33,540 nucleotides of DNA, taken from assembly GCA_029865005.1 (NCBI GenBank), contig JAOTSI010000004.1, positions 1 through 33,540 on the forward strand, read 5' to 3'. Origin of the DNA: Desulfobulbaceae bacterium. Lineage in GTDB: Bacteria > Desulfobacterota > Desulfobulbia > Desulfobulbales > Desulfobulbaceae. Position numbers and translations under genes: made by a program. The first letter of the stretch is position 1, and every line of letters begins with the position of its first letter. The notes beneath the pieces are model-generated. The model worked only from the letters and a program-made list of their open reading frames with translations, had not been told where the DNA came from and made no database searches. Shown in pieces: positions 25,899-33,540 of the stretch.

Positions 25899-26888
25899 TC
25901 ATCTAACTACAAAATCTGCCCGAAGAAGAACCTCTTTAGGAATTACTACTCCAGCCTGATTGGCGGTCTTCAAGTTTACCCCAAGAAAAAATTCACCAAC
26001 CTCTGCTGGCGTATTCGCCGCAGACTTTCCCTGCAACAAGCGATTAGCCAAACGACTCGCCTGCCCACCCCCTTGATAACCAGTACTACCAAAAGTAACC
26101 ATAACCCCTTTTTCATAAAGGGTAGAACCTGAACCAGTAGGGATTCCAGCATCAATAGAAGCATCAACTATTTTCTGCACATTTGAAAATATCAAAATAG
26201 AATGAAGAATAAATATTGCGTCAACATCATCAGGAAGTGTGGCCAAAGCTTGTTCCAAATCAGCTTCTGAACTCACCTCTCTCACATGTAATTGAATACC
26301 TAACCGATGGGTTATAGTCTTTAGGTCATCAAGACTTTGCCTTGCAGCTTTAGTATCATATTTTATAGGCACATATATATTTTTAATATGAGGATCAATA
26401 ACCAAAAGCCACTCCACCGCTTTAGCCAAACTTCCCCGTAGCTGAATACCAGTGAGATTGCCTGAAGGATGAACAAGACTTTTAATCAATCCTGAACTAA
26501 CAGGATCATGTACAGTGAAAACAATAGGGATACCGTTCGGCGCTGTCGCATCTTTAGCTTTTTTGGTTGCAGGGGTTGTAACAGAAAAAATCAAATCAAC
26601 TTTAGATTCTATCATTGAAGCCAGCGATTCTTCCACACCATCTACTGTTTCGTGTCTGATATATATAACGTTATCTTTTTCGATATAGCCATTATCTTCC
26701 ATACCCTTTACAAAACCACTTGTGGTACTCTTCATCCCTGGATTAGGATTCACTATTCCTACAACATATTTTTTTTCAATATTACTGTTGAAAATATAGT
26801 AATTCACCCCGAAGATAATCATCATTAACGTTAAAATAACTAATGAAAGATATTCCCATCTTCCAGGTGCCCTACACCAAGATTTCAT
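25899..26888 (-). CDS. ABC-type substrate-binding protein (PF04392-like), membrane-anchored, orphan
   Basis: The 329-residue protein has an uncleaved-looking N-terminal membrane segment (about 14-34) followed by a periplasmic-type two-lobe binding domain. The sequence VVGIVNPNPGMKSTTSGFVKGMEDNGY, then IFSVTTPATKKAKDAT, GIPIVFTVHDPVSSGLI and a late GGQASRLANRLLQGKSAANTP, is characteristic of the ABC_sub_bind (PF04392) family. GGGAG seven bases before the ATG is a good ribosome-binding site. No permease or ATPase gene is nearby. Members of this family often occur alone next to sensor kinases, so a sensing role for the downstream kinase is plausible. The ligand cannot be told from sequence. Confidence 0.85.
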   Translation of the reverse strand: MKSWCRAPGRWEYLSLVILTLMMIIFGVNYYIFNSNIEKKYVVGIVNPNPGMKSTTSGFVKGMEDNGYIEKDNVIYIRHETVDGVEESLASMIESKVDLIFSVTTPATKKAKDATAPNGIPIVFTVHDPVSSGLIKSLVHPSGNLTGIQLRGSLAKAVEWLLVIDPHIKNIYVPIKYDTKAARQSLDDLKTITHRLGIQLHVREVSSEADLEQALATLPDDVDAIFILHSILIFSNVQKIVDASIDAGIPTGSGSTLYEKGVMVTFGSTGYQGGGQASRLANRLLQGKSAANTPAEVGEFFLGVNLKTANQAGVVIPKEVLLRADFVVR

Positions 26889-27556
26889 AACCAGTCTCCC
26901 AACAACACTGACAAATTAACAATATTTAATAATGAATTTAAGATCCAAAAAACGCTTTATAAGAAAAAATACGCAATCCTTTGACTACTAATACAATTAT
27001 TATTATCTCCCTCCCTAATTATTGCAAACACATCACATAAACTACCAAAACGAAATTCAATAGCAAACGACGCTAGACGGAAGATAATAATAAGCATATC
27101 AAAAAATAACCCCATAACCACAAACAACCAAACATAGGACAACATAGCCCTAATAACAGTTGCGCTGGAAAGAAAACAGGACATTATACATTAATTACTT
27201 ATACCAAAAGGTAGTATCTTTAGTAAATACTTTTACAATTAAAGAAGAATTAATACCCTACCGCACCATAACCACAAGCTTATTTAGACTCTCAACTAAT
27301 TATAAAATTATCTACACACAGTTTAAGAATATTAAGTCAAAACACTTTTGTTACATTTTCGTATTCATAACGAAAATAATATTCACTCCTATTCAATTAC
27401 AATATAAGCAGGGAAAAACAATACAATATAGCACAGTTACGCCAAACATAAGTGAAACAAATAAGCGATGAAATGAAATGAAGTCTGGGGAGGGAAAGGG
27501 AATTTTTACAATATCTAATAGATACTAACAAAAACAAGCTATTTTAGACTATAATA
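26889..27556. other. Gene-free AT-rich spacer
   Basis: About 670 bp without a gene I can support. Two open frames (26957-27184 on -, 27160-27471 on +) have compositions of translated AT-rich DNA. The former could encode a short hydrophobic peptide but has no support. A 21-base palindrome, TTTTCGT and ACGAAAA around a 7-base loop, lies near 27355-27375. The region holds the promoter of the substrate-binding protein gene (- strand), which I could not locate. Confidence 0.45.
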
Positions 27557-27681
27557 GGTGCGAAAAATAATATATATCACAAATTCGCTCCAAATTTTCA
27601 GTTATCTTCAAGGAAAGGCGTCAGACGCGTAGCAGGTAAACGCAAACTCCGAAATAGGATAATTTATTTTTCCAGAGGCCC
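27557..27681. repeat. Palindromic MITE-like element, copy 6 (short form)
   Basis: The left end GGTGCGAAAAATAATATA and right end AGGATAATTTATTTTTCC..GAGGCCC, followed by TAA (27682-27684), match the ends of copies 1 and 3. The middle is shorter and different, with GGCGTCAGACGCG forming a tiny palindrome. It lies just downstream of the beta-helix operon terminator. Confidence 0.65.
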
Positions 27682-27693
27682 TAAAAAATAAAC

Positions 27694-27731
27694 AAAAAAA
27701 AAGGCACCGGTACATGACCGACGCCTTTTTT
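27694..27731 (-). terminator. Rho-independent terminator of the beta-helix operon
   Basis: Read on the - strand: AAAAAAGGC, an internal 2x2 mismatch, CGGT, a 5-base loop, ACCG, and GCC followed by nine T (27694-27702 as A on the + strand). It lies 24 bases after the stop of the 984-residue beta-helix gene. The symmetric A/T tracts may allow termination in both directions. Confidence 0.8.
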
Positions 27732-27754
27732 CATTCTCTATAAAAGAATATTAA

Positions 27755-30709
27755 TTAATTAGGATACTGAAACCCTCTACCTTTTGCAGGCGATGACGGA
27801 TCCAGAAAGTACTGACCATGCTTAACTCCATCCTTAGTGATGAACTTAGGATCTTGAGAGATATCGTTAGCTCCAGGTTTAACCCCTTCATAATCTCGAG
27901 TATTACCCCAAATAACGTTATCTTTGTTAAGAATTGTAGCCCCAGGAGCAGTTATAAGCTCAGTTCCTGTAAAGCTTGCTATACCGTTAACCTTATTATT
28001 GGTAACAATATTATTTTCTACCACTGCGGTAAATTCACCGGGCTCAGGCCAACCAAAAACCAAACCGCCCGCTCTATCAGGGAATTCGAGCAGGTTGTTT
28101 GAATCAACCGTATTGTTAAGGATGAACATTTTACACATGTTAAAGTTAGTAATCGTTATACCAGACCGTTTATTATTAAAAATCATATTATTGCGAAGAT
28201 AGATATCATCCCCTGCAAATTTCTTAATAGTTGACACCGGACTGATAACAATACCGTCATAGTTATTATAAATATGATTATTTTCCACTCTCGGAGCAGA
28301 TACTTCCCTGGTACCAACACCCAACCTATTGTCATGGATACGGTTTCCATCAACCCAAGGCTTAGCAAGACCACGGCAACCAATACCTACAACGTGATTG
28401 TCATGAATATCATTGTCAAAAACATGAGCATTACTACCAAGTCCATTACCTAACCCTAAACCATTATCATAAATTTCATTCTTATGAATTTTGGTTTTGC
28501 TGGTCAAGGTACCGCGACCATGAATACCAACACCGTTATGGTAATTACCGTGAATTTTATTACCTACAATATTTGGAGATGAATCCCAAATATTGATACC
28601 ATGACCCAAACCACCTTGGCCACCACCGGTAATGATAAATCCTTCTAACTTCCCAGCGCTATCACCAAGATAAGCAAACATCAAGGTATTAGTATTACCC
28701 TTCATGGCACCGCCAGTTATAGTCGGCCAATCTACTCCGGTTAAGCTAACGTTTTTATCAACAACTATATTTTCTTGATAAGTTCCTTTTTGAACAATAA
28801 TCTCATCACCAGGATCGGATGCATCAATTGCAGACTGAATGGTTGGATATTCGCCGGGTACATGACGCTTGCCGCCAACGGCTTTATGTCCGGTACTAAC
28901 ATAAGCCAATTCCGATTTACTATCAATTTTACCATCGTTAACAATTAACTGGATGGCATAGGTACCAAGAGCATCAACCTGAAAGGTAGGATTGACCTTA
29001 GTAGCATCTTCCAAAGTAGCGTTACTTTTTTCAGGTTTAAATGCTATTTCCCACTTATAAGTAATGGGATCACCATCTGGATCTTTACTGGCACTTCCAT
29101 ATAAAGTTACATTGTCACCAACTTTTACGTTAGCCAATGCTTCGCCAACATTAGCCTTAGGCGGCTTATTATCTAAAACCGTAATGGTATACATAACTGG
29201 TTTACTTTTGACCCCAAAACGATCCTTCACCATGAGACCAAATTGATAATCACCAGCCTTATCGGCTTTCACCGCTATTTTGATATCATTACTTTTCTTT
29301 TTCTTGACATTAGCCTTGCTTCCATCAGGTTTGGACATTAGTCGCCATTTATAAGTAATGGCGTCTCCATCAGGATCAACACTCTGATCAGCCAACAATT
29401 TAATTCTATCGGATTTATATACCGGCGCATCTTCACCATCATGGTGAATCTTTGCAACAGGAGTTTGGTTGTCGCCTTTTAATTCTTCCTTCATTGCATA
29501 AGGGCCGCCATAGGCTCCCAAATCATTAATGTCCCATCCAAGAGAGGGCGGAAAATTAGCATCATTATATTTAACGTCAGGATCTCCGGCATCGATTGCT
29601 GGAGAAGAAGCCTGCAAGTGATAATCGTGATTGGCGGGATCAACAAACATAGGATCTTCTATAAGATTCTTATCTTTAAGATGACTATCTTCATCCTCAT
29701 AACCGCCAAAGTTTAACTTTACACACCACAGGTAATGGTAGCTACAGTTGCCAGCGGAGTTATTGGAAAATAAAAGATTATGAGTATAACCACCGCCCGG
29801 TGATCGAATACCTGCTTCTCCATTATTAACCACAATATTATTCTTAATCATTGGTACCAATTTAGGATCCAGTACCATTATTGCGGTTCTAGCATTTCCA
29901 ACGACAGTGTTATTTACAAATTCAAAAGGTCCAATCACTATACGTATGGCAGCATCCTTATTGCTGTCAATAACATTATTGTATACTTTACCACTTGCCG
30001 AAGCGACGTCAATACCTGCTCTCCCGTTCATCTTAACGATATTATTACGAATATCAACCTGAGAGTCCGGTTTATTTTCCGGTTTATCACCAGCAGTGAT
30101 CCCAGCAAAGGTGTTTTCCTCAACAAGGTTACCGTGAATTTTAAGATTACTTCCCTTCTCTATGAAAACACCACCTTCCTTACTTTTTGCGATGGTATTA
30201 TTAACAATTACTGCGTTAGACCCATTACAGTAAATACCGGCTGGTTCATTACCTACGATCTTATTATTACTGATAGTAGGAGAGGTCTTTTTACAATAAA
30301 CACCGGAACCCATGGTCTCACCGTTACTAAGAACCTTACGAGTACCATTAATAACAGTAAAACCATCCAAGGTTGCATTATCAGCACCTTGAACAACCGG
30401 TCCCGGCTCCTTGGAACCATCTAAAATTGTCTCATTTGCCGCTATATCACGGGCTGAAAAATCTTTATTCCATCCGCCTTCCAAGATAACATCGCTTTTT
30501 AATACTAGGTTCTCTTGATAAGTACCAACAGCAACAGCAATGGTATCTCCAGCCGCTGCTGCTTCAATGGCGGCCATGATCGTAGGATGCGTTCCGGGAA
30601 CCTGAAGCGTTGCCGCAAATGCGACACTGCTAAGACAGGACCCAAAAAGTATCATTGTTACGGCCAATCTAGTGATCGACCAGTTTAATTTTCTTTTTTC
30701 TTTTCTCAT
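27755..30709 (-). CDS. Large exported beta-helix protein with two PKD-like domains
   Basis: A 984-residue secreted protein; no named gene fits. It has a signal peptide (1-32, cleavage after AFA). Module 1 (about 33-415) opens with LQVPGTHPTIMAAIEAAAAGDTIAV, carries NosD/DUF1565-type parallel beta-helix repeats (NNxIxxN...) and ends in DINDLGAYGGP. Two PKD/Ig-like domains (about 418-510 and 514-608) each contain SxDPDGDxITYKW. Module 2 (about 612-984) starts again with HVPGEYPTIQSAIDASDPGDEIIVQKGTYQENIVV and ends in YFLDPSSPAKGRG. A GGAG at about 30716-30722, within the previous gene's end, is its ribosome-binding site. Last gene of the three-gene operon, before a strong terminator. Such folds bind or cleave polysaccharides, but no catalytic site can be identified. 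Confidence 0.88.
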   Translation of the reverse strand: MRKEKRKLNWSITRLAVTMILFGSCLSSVAFAATLQVPGTHPTIMAAIEAAAAGDTIAVAVGTYQENLVLKSDVILEGGWNKDFSARDIAANETILDGSKEPGPVVQGADNATLDGFTVINGTRKVLSNGETMGSGVYCKKTSPTISNNKIVGNEPAGIYCNGSNAVIVNNTIAKSKEGGVFIEKGSNLKIHGNLVEENTFAGITAGDKPENKPDSQVDIRNNIVKMNGRAGIDVASASGKVYNNVIDSNKDAAIRIVIGPFEFVNNTVVGNARTAIMVLDPKLVPMIKNNIVVNNGEAGIRSPGGGYTHNLLFSNNSAGNCSYHYLWCVKLNFGGYEDEDSHLKDKNLIEDPMFVDPANHDYHLQASSPAIDAGDPDVKYNDANFPPSLGWDINDLGAYGGPYAMKEELKGDNQTPVAKIHHDGEDAPVYKSDRIKLLADQSVDPDGDAITYKWRLMSKPDGSKANVKKKKSNDIKIAVKADKAGDYQFGLMVKDRFGVKSKPVMYTITVLDNKPPKANVGEALANVKVGDNVTLYGSASKDPDGDPITYKWEIAFKPEKSNATLEDATKVNPTFQVDALGTYAIQLIVNDGKIDSKSELAYVSTGHKAVGGKRHVPGEYPTIQSAIDASDPGDEIIVQKGTYQENIVVDKNVSLTGVDWPTITGGAMKGNTNTLMFAYLGDSAGKLEGFIITGGGQGGLGHGINIWDSSPNIVGNKIHGNYHNGVGIHGRGTLTSKTKIHKNEIYDNGLGLGNGLGSNAHVFDNDIHDNHVVGIGCRGLAKPWVDGNRIHDNRLGVGTREVSAPRVENNHIYNNYDGIVISPVSTIKKFAGDDIYLRNNMIFNNKRSGITITNFNMCKMFILNNTVDSNNLLEFPDRAGGLVFGWPEPGEFTAVVENNIVTNNKVNGIASFTGTELITAPGATILNKDNVIWGNTRDYEGVKPGANDISQDPKFITKDGVKHGQYFLDPSSPAKGRGFQYPN

Positions 30710-30712
30710 AAT

Positions 30713-31825
30713 TTACTTCTCCACGTATGCTTTTGGGCCGCCAAATGCTCCGATGTCACTTACCGATCCGTCCGGATCGAAAAAAACCGGTTCTGGATTG
30801 CCAGTATTGATACAGGGTGATTTTTCCTGGAAGGAAAAATCACCATTCTGTAAATCCTTAAATAACGGGTCAATTGAAATATTTCCATTTGTCCCCATAA
30901 AATCACCATCACTTATATTCGAAAAGGCAGGTTTAGAAAATGGGCTATAACCTTTAAAATAAAAATCGCCAGTATTTTTCCAAAGAATAACATTAATGAT
31001 ACGAACCGGACCGCCGTCAACCATAATGCCGCCACCGTATGCAGCCTCATTCTCAATAATTGAATTATTAAGAATTGCTGCCGCTGCTCTATCACAAGCA
31101 ACACCACCTCCAAAACGTGCTTTATTTTTCCACATAATATTATTCGTAACTATTGCCCGATCCCGATTACAAAATACCGCTCCACCAGAATTACCGGCTA
31201 GGTTTGCAATAAACTTATTACGAAAAACTTCAGGTGATGCTTTAAAAGAAAAAACTCCACCTCCAGAAGTCATAGCTTCATTTTCTACAATCTCATTATC
31301 AAGTATAATAGGCGAAGAACCTTCAGCGCAATATATCGCTCCACCAAAGACCGCTCTGTTTCCCTTAATTATATTTTTGGCAATGGTTGGGGTTGATGAA
31401 GAAGCGCAATAAATCCCACCACCTTTTAACACACTATAATCAACATCAACTTTACTGGTAATGGTAAACCCCTCTATTATCGCCTTACTTTTATCAAGTA
31501 CATTTATAACAGGGCGATCTCCCCGACCGGTAATGATTGTTTCAGAGCTACCTTTAATACTCTTTAGAGTCAATATTTTTTGCGCAATAACTATATTGCC
31601 GTATCCCAAAAGATATGATCCGGCATCAACTAAAATCGTATCACCGGTAACGGCACTCTTTATCGCCTGTTCAATTTTTTTATAATCATCTGGGACCGTA
31701 ATAATTGTTGCTTGAGCAGAAAAACTCGAATTCAATACTAAAAATGAGCAAAAAATAAATAAAAAATAAACACCCGTGACGGACGGCGACCAAAAACGAT
31801 AGTACGCAAAATATTTTAAGATCAT
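30713..31825 (-). CDS. Exported right-handed beta-helix protein (Pmp-like repeats)
   Basis: A 370-residue secreted protein. A signal peptide (about 1-39, ending FSAQA) precedes the entry motif ITVPDDYKKIEQAIKSAVTGDTILVDAGSY. Beta-helix turns follow with repeated GGG(I/V)(Y/F/A)C and GGAIYCAEGSSP/GGAVFCNRD patterns, as in polymorphic-membrane-protein-type helices. It ends with a DPLFKD..DFSFQEKSPCINTG region and DIGAFGGP. The same final pattern closes module 1 of the 984-residue neighbour. It starts at an ATG overlapping the stop of the upstream gene (TAATG), so translation is probably coupled. Function unknown. Confidence 0.88.
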   Translation of the reverse strand: MILKYFAYYRFWSPSVTGVYFLFIFCSFLVLNSSFSAQATIITVPDDYKKIEQAIKSAVTGDTILVDAGSYLLGYGNIVIAQKILTLKSIKGSSETIITGRGDRPVINVLDKSKAIIEGFTITSKVDVDYSVLKGGGIYCASSSTPTIAKNIIKGNRAVFGGAIYCAEGSSPIILDNEIVENEAMTSGGGVFSFKASPEVFRNKFIANLAGNSGGAVFCNRDRAIVTNNIMWKNKARFGGGVACDRAAAAILNNSIIENEAAYGGGIMVDGGPVRIINVILWKNTGDFYFKGYSPFSKPAFSNISDGDFMGTNGNISIDPLFKDLQNGDFSFQEKSPCINTGNPEPVFFDPDGSVSDIGAFGGPKAYVEK

Positions 31826-33012
31826 TACCGTACCGAACCAATAACATCAATACCGGCGGTTATGTTACGATAAATATAATTACCCCTCATCATCACCCTG
31901 GGCACATCGATTAAGCGAACGCCAGCGGTTAAATTCCCCCGGACATTATTATCAGTTATCACAGCTTTATCAACATTAGTTAATATAATACCTGCTTTAC
32001 GATTATTGTAAATCGAATTATATCGAAAAGTAATATCATCAACCTTGGCGTGCATGATCCCAGCCTTCATGTTCCCACTAATCTGATTATTCTCTATAAT
32101 TACTTTAATCTGAGTATCTGTTCCATCAATAATACGCAATCCTATTCCGGCTCGCCTACCGTTATAAAAATGATTATTGCGAATGACCAAATCCTCTTTA
32201 TAATCTTCAAAATTCAGCCCTCCTACACTGGCCCCACAGTTATAACAATCGTTATTTATTATAACTGGACGTGCATATGATCTCATTCCAATGGATGGTG
32301 CTTCTGGATCCTTATTACCAGAACCGGGAAAGGTATTTTGAAAAATTTCATTAAATTTTATTACAGCCGCCGAGTTAGCTCCATTGGCAATACCAGGACC
32401 ATAATTATCGTAAATAACATTATTTTGAATAAGCGGCCGCGCAACAGCCTCCATAGCAGGACCCATACCTACGCCGAGTCCGGTTGCAAGAATCGCGCCC
32501 CAGGATTGATTACCATAGAAAATATTATTTACAACCTTCGGCGAACACCCCCTAACCTCCATAATAAATAGTTTTACCCCGGAATTATATTTAGGCATAT
32601 TACGAAAGGTAAAACCATCAACCCGCATGGGAGCTGGGGTATCATATGGAAATGAAAATAGATAACCAGGCTCATCAATATCACTCCCATCTATAATAGT
32701 ACGAAGAGTTCTCGTCAGAACCTTTTTATGCCCTGGACCGGGTTGCAATTCGTTTCCCCCGTCCTCTGCCGAGCTCACCATATTAACGCCTTCTTTTAAA
32801 ATAAGACGTTCTTTATATACACCAGGGCCGATGATAATTGTATCACCAAACTCCGCGTCCTCCATTGCTTCCATTATATATTCAAAATCTTCCGGCACAT
32901 GAAGATTGGCTGCCGAACAAGACGAAACAAACCAAACCCGGCTGAAAACCACTAAAGATACAATAAAATAATTCACTAAAAGGACAATATATTTATACGG
33001 TAACATACGCAT
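31825..33012 (-). CDS. Exported right-handed beta-helix protein (NosD-like)
   Basis: First gene of the three-gene operon; 395 residues. The N-terminus is a long hydrophobic signal. It contains VSSC before SAANLHVP, which could be a lipobox (lipid at C32), though a normal signal peptide is also possible. The entry motif is VPEDFEYIMEAMEDAEFGDTIIIGPGVYKERLIL. The C-terminal half consists of very regular ~23-residue turns containing NxxxxNxxAGI: NNQISGNMKAGIM, YNSIYNNRKAGII, DNNVRGNLTAGVR and GNYIYRNITAGID. This is a NosD/DUF1565-like parallel beta-helix. A second ATG two codons downstream is an alternative start. Substrate and role are unknown. Confidence 0.85.
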   Translation of the reverse strand: MRMLPYKYIVLLVNYFIVSLVVFSRVWFVSSCSAANLHVPEDFEYIMEAMEDAEFGDTIIIGPGVYKERLILKEGVNMVSSAEDGGNELQPGPGHKKVLTRTLRTIIDGSDIDEPGYLFSFPYDTPAPMRVDGFTFRNMPKYNSGVKLFIMEVRGCSPKVVNNIFYGNQSWGAILATGLGVGMGPAMEAVARPLIQNNVIYDNYGPGIANGANSAAVIKFNEIFQNTFPGSGNKDPEAPSIGMRSYARPVIINNDCYNCGASVGGLNFEDYKEDLVIRNNHFYNGRRAGIGLRIIDGTDTQIKVIIENNQISGNMKAGIMHAKVDDITFRYNSIYNNRKAGIILTNVDKAVITDNNVRGNLTAGVRLIDVPRVMMRGNYIYRNITAGIDVIGSVR

Positions 33013-33540
33013 ATATTTTATAATCGCTCAATTATTTGTGTTTTTTTGCAATTCAACGAACATATTTACATACAGTCCACAGAAATATCCCAACGGCTTG
33101 TTAATTAAAGTACGTATTTGCAACCTGAATACCGCTTTGGAAAAAGTTAATTTTATTATTTCACCTAGTATAATACGCATCAGAAATATTTCCACTGTTC
33201 ATACCATGCATGACAACGATATCATAGTATGGCCCAGGCCTTCTCAATACATCAATTATAGTTACGAACACCACTGGATTCAAAATAAATCTATTCATTC
33301 TAATACCAATATGATATGGCAAAATATCATAAATATATTGACAGAGGAGACCAAGACTTCTACCTTTTTAATAACCATTCACGCCGGATAATAAAAAAGT
33401 TGTATAAAAAATTTGAAAAAAATATATTAATTAAAAATCACCAACCATGCTCGAAAGACATTGTATAGTGAAGAACTCTAGACAATCTCTGTAGCGAGGA
33501 GTTTATTAATTGAATTTTAGATATAATTTCATAGCAATGG
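33013..33540. other. Upstream region of the beta-helix operon, no gene supported
   Basis: About 530 bp up to the window edge. The open frame 33038-33391 (+, 117 codons) has neither a ribosome-binding site nor a recognisable domain and is rich in I, N, S and T. The - strand promoter of the beta-helix operon must lie here or beyond, but no confident -35/-10 or sigma-54 box was found. Confidence 0.4.

Noticed and set aside
26957-27184. 75-codon - strand ORF with a hydrophobic stretch
   Set aside because: No ribosome-binding site, no recognisable domain, composition of AT-rich spacer. The apparent membrane stretch follows from the AT-rich code.
27160-27471. 103-codon + strand ORF
   Set aside because: Amino-acid mix (I, N, T, Y, K) is that of translated AT-rich DNA; it lacks a start signal and lies in an otherwise gene-free spacer.
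27557-27681. CRISPR or tandem repeat array
   Set aside because: Repeats in this window are dispersed single copies with inverted ends, not regularly spaced direct repeats; no cas genes are present.
33038-33391. 117-codon + strand ORF at the window end
   Set aside because: No domain and no ribosome-binding site; the biased composition does not support a gene. It could not be excluded entirely because it is near the window edge.

Overview
The window is an AT-rich bacterial segment. Its first two thirds are one large flagellar cluster on the + strand (1-21926). The last third carries a sensory pair and an operon of secreted beta-helix proteins, all on the - strand (22838-33012). The gene order fliF-G-H-I-J / motE-like / fliK-flgD-flgE / motA-motB-fliL-M-N-O-P-Q-R / flhB-flhA-flhF-flhG-fliA, with PomA/PomB-like stator genes inside the cluster and polar-flagellum regulators FlhF/FlhG at its end, suggests a Gram-negative, sulfate-reducer-like Desulfobacterota (for example the Desulfobulbales). 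This is inference from gene order and protein style; no rRNA or other phylogenetic marker is present.

Layout. (1) 1-8532: the last 15 codons of fliF, then fliG, fliH, fliI, fliJ, a MotE-like secreted coiled-coil gene, fliK, flgD and flgE, closed by a strong intrinsic terminator at 8551-8606. (2) 8607-9489: a gene-free spacer with two copies of a palindromic repeat and a very good sigma-54 promoter candidate in front of motA. (3) 9490-15214: stator genes, fliL, switch proteins fliM/fliN and export-gate genes fliO/P/Q/R, tightly packed. (4) 15215-21926: a second sigma-54-like site, then flhB, flhA, flhF, flhG, fliA and a small membrane protein with a C-terminal helical DUF2802-like segment. (5) 22838-26888: a hybrid sensor histidine kinase, with an orphan ABC-type substrate-binding protein encoded upstream on the same strand. 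(6) 27755-33012: three coupled genes for exported right-handed parallel beta-helix proteins, the last carrying two PKD-like domains between two helix modules.

The most unusual content lies between the genes. A family of about 125-180 bp palindromic elements, with related ends reading roughly GGGCCGCGGAAAATAAT and mostly bordered by TAA, occurs at least six times (1324-1484, about 4232-4325, about 8870-8985, 9050-9228, about 25447-25628, 27557-27681). Two copies sit inside the flagellar operon between co-directional genes, where the mRNA would carry a long hairpin. A second repeat family of about 105 bp flanks the histidine kinase in inverted orientation (22636-22742 and 25750-25856). Both look like non-autonomous mobile or REP/MITE-type elements and encode no protein.

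How the parts work together: the flagellar genes make the basal body, switch, export apparatus, hook and motor. The sigma-54-like sites and FliA suggest the usual middle/late transcription hierarchy. The kinase/binding-protein pair looks like an independent extracytoplasmic sensing module. The beta-helix proteins look like cell-surface or periplasmic products of unknown substrate.
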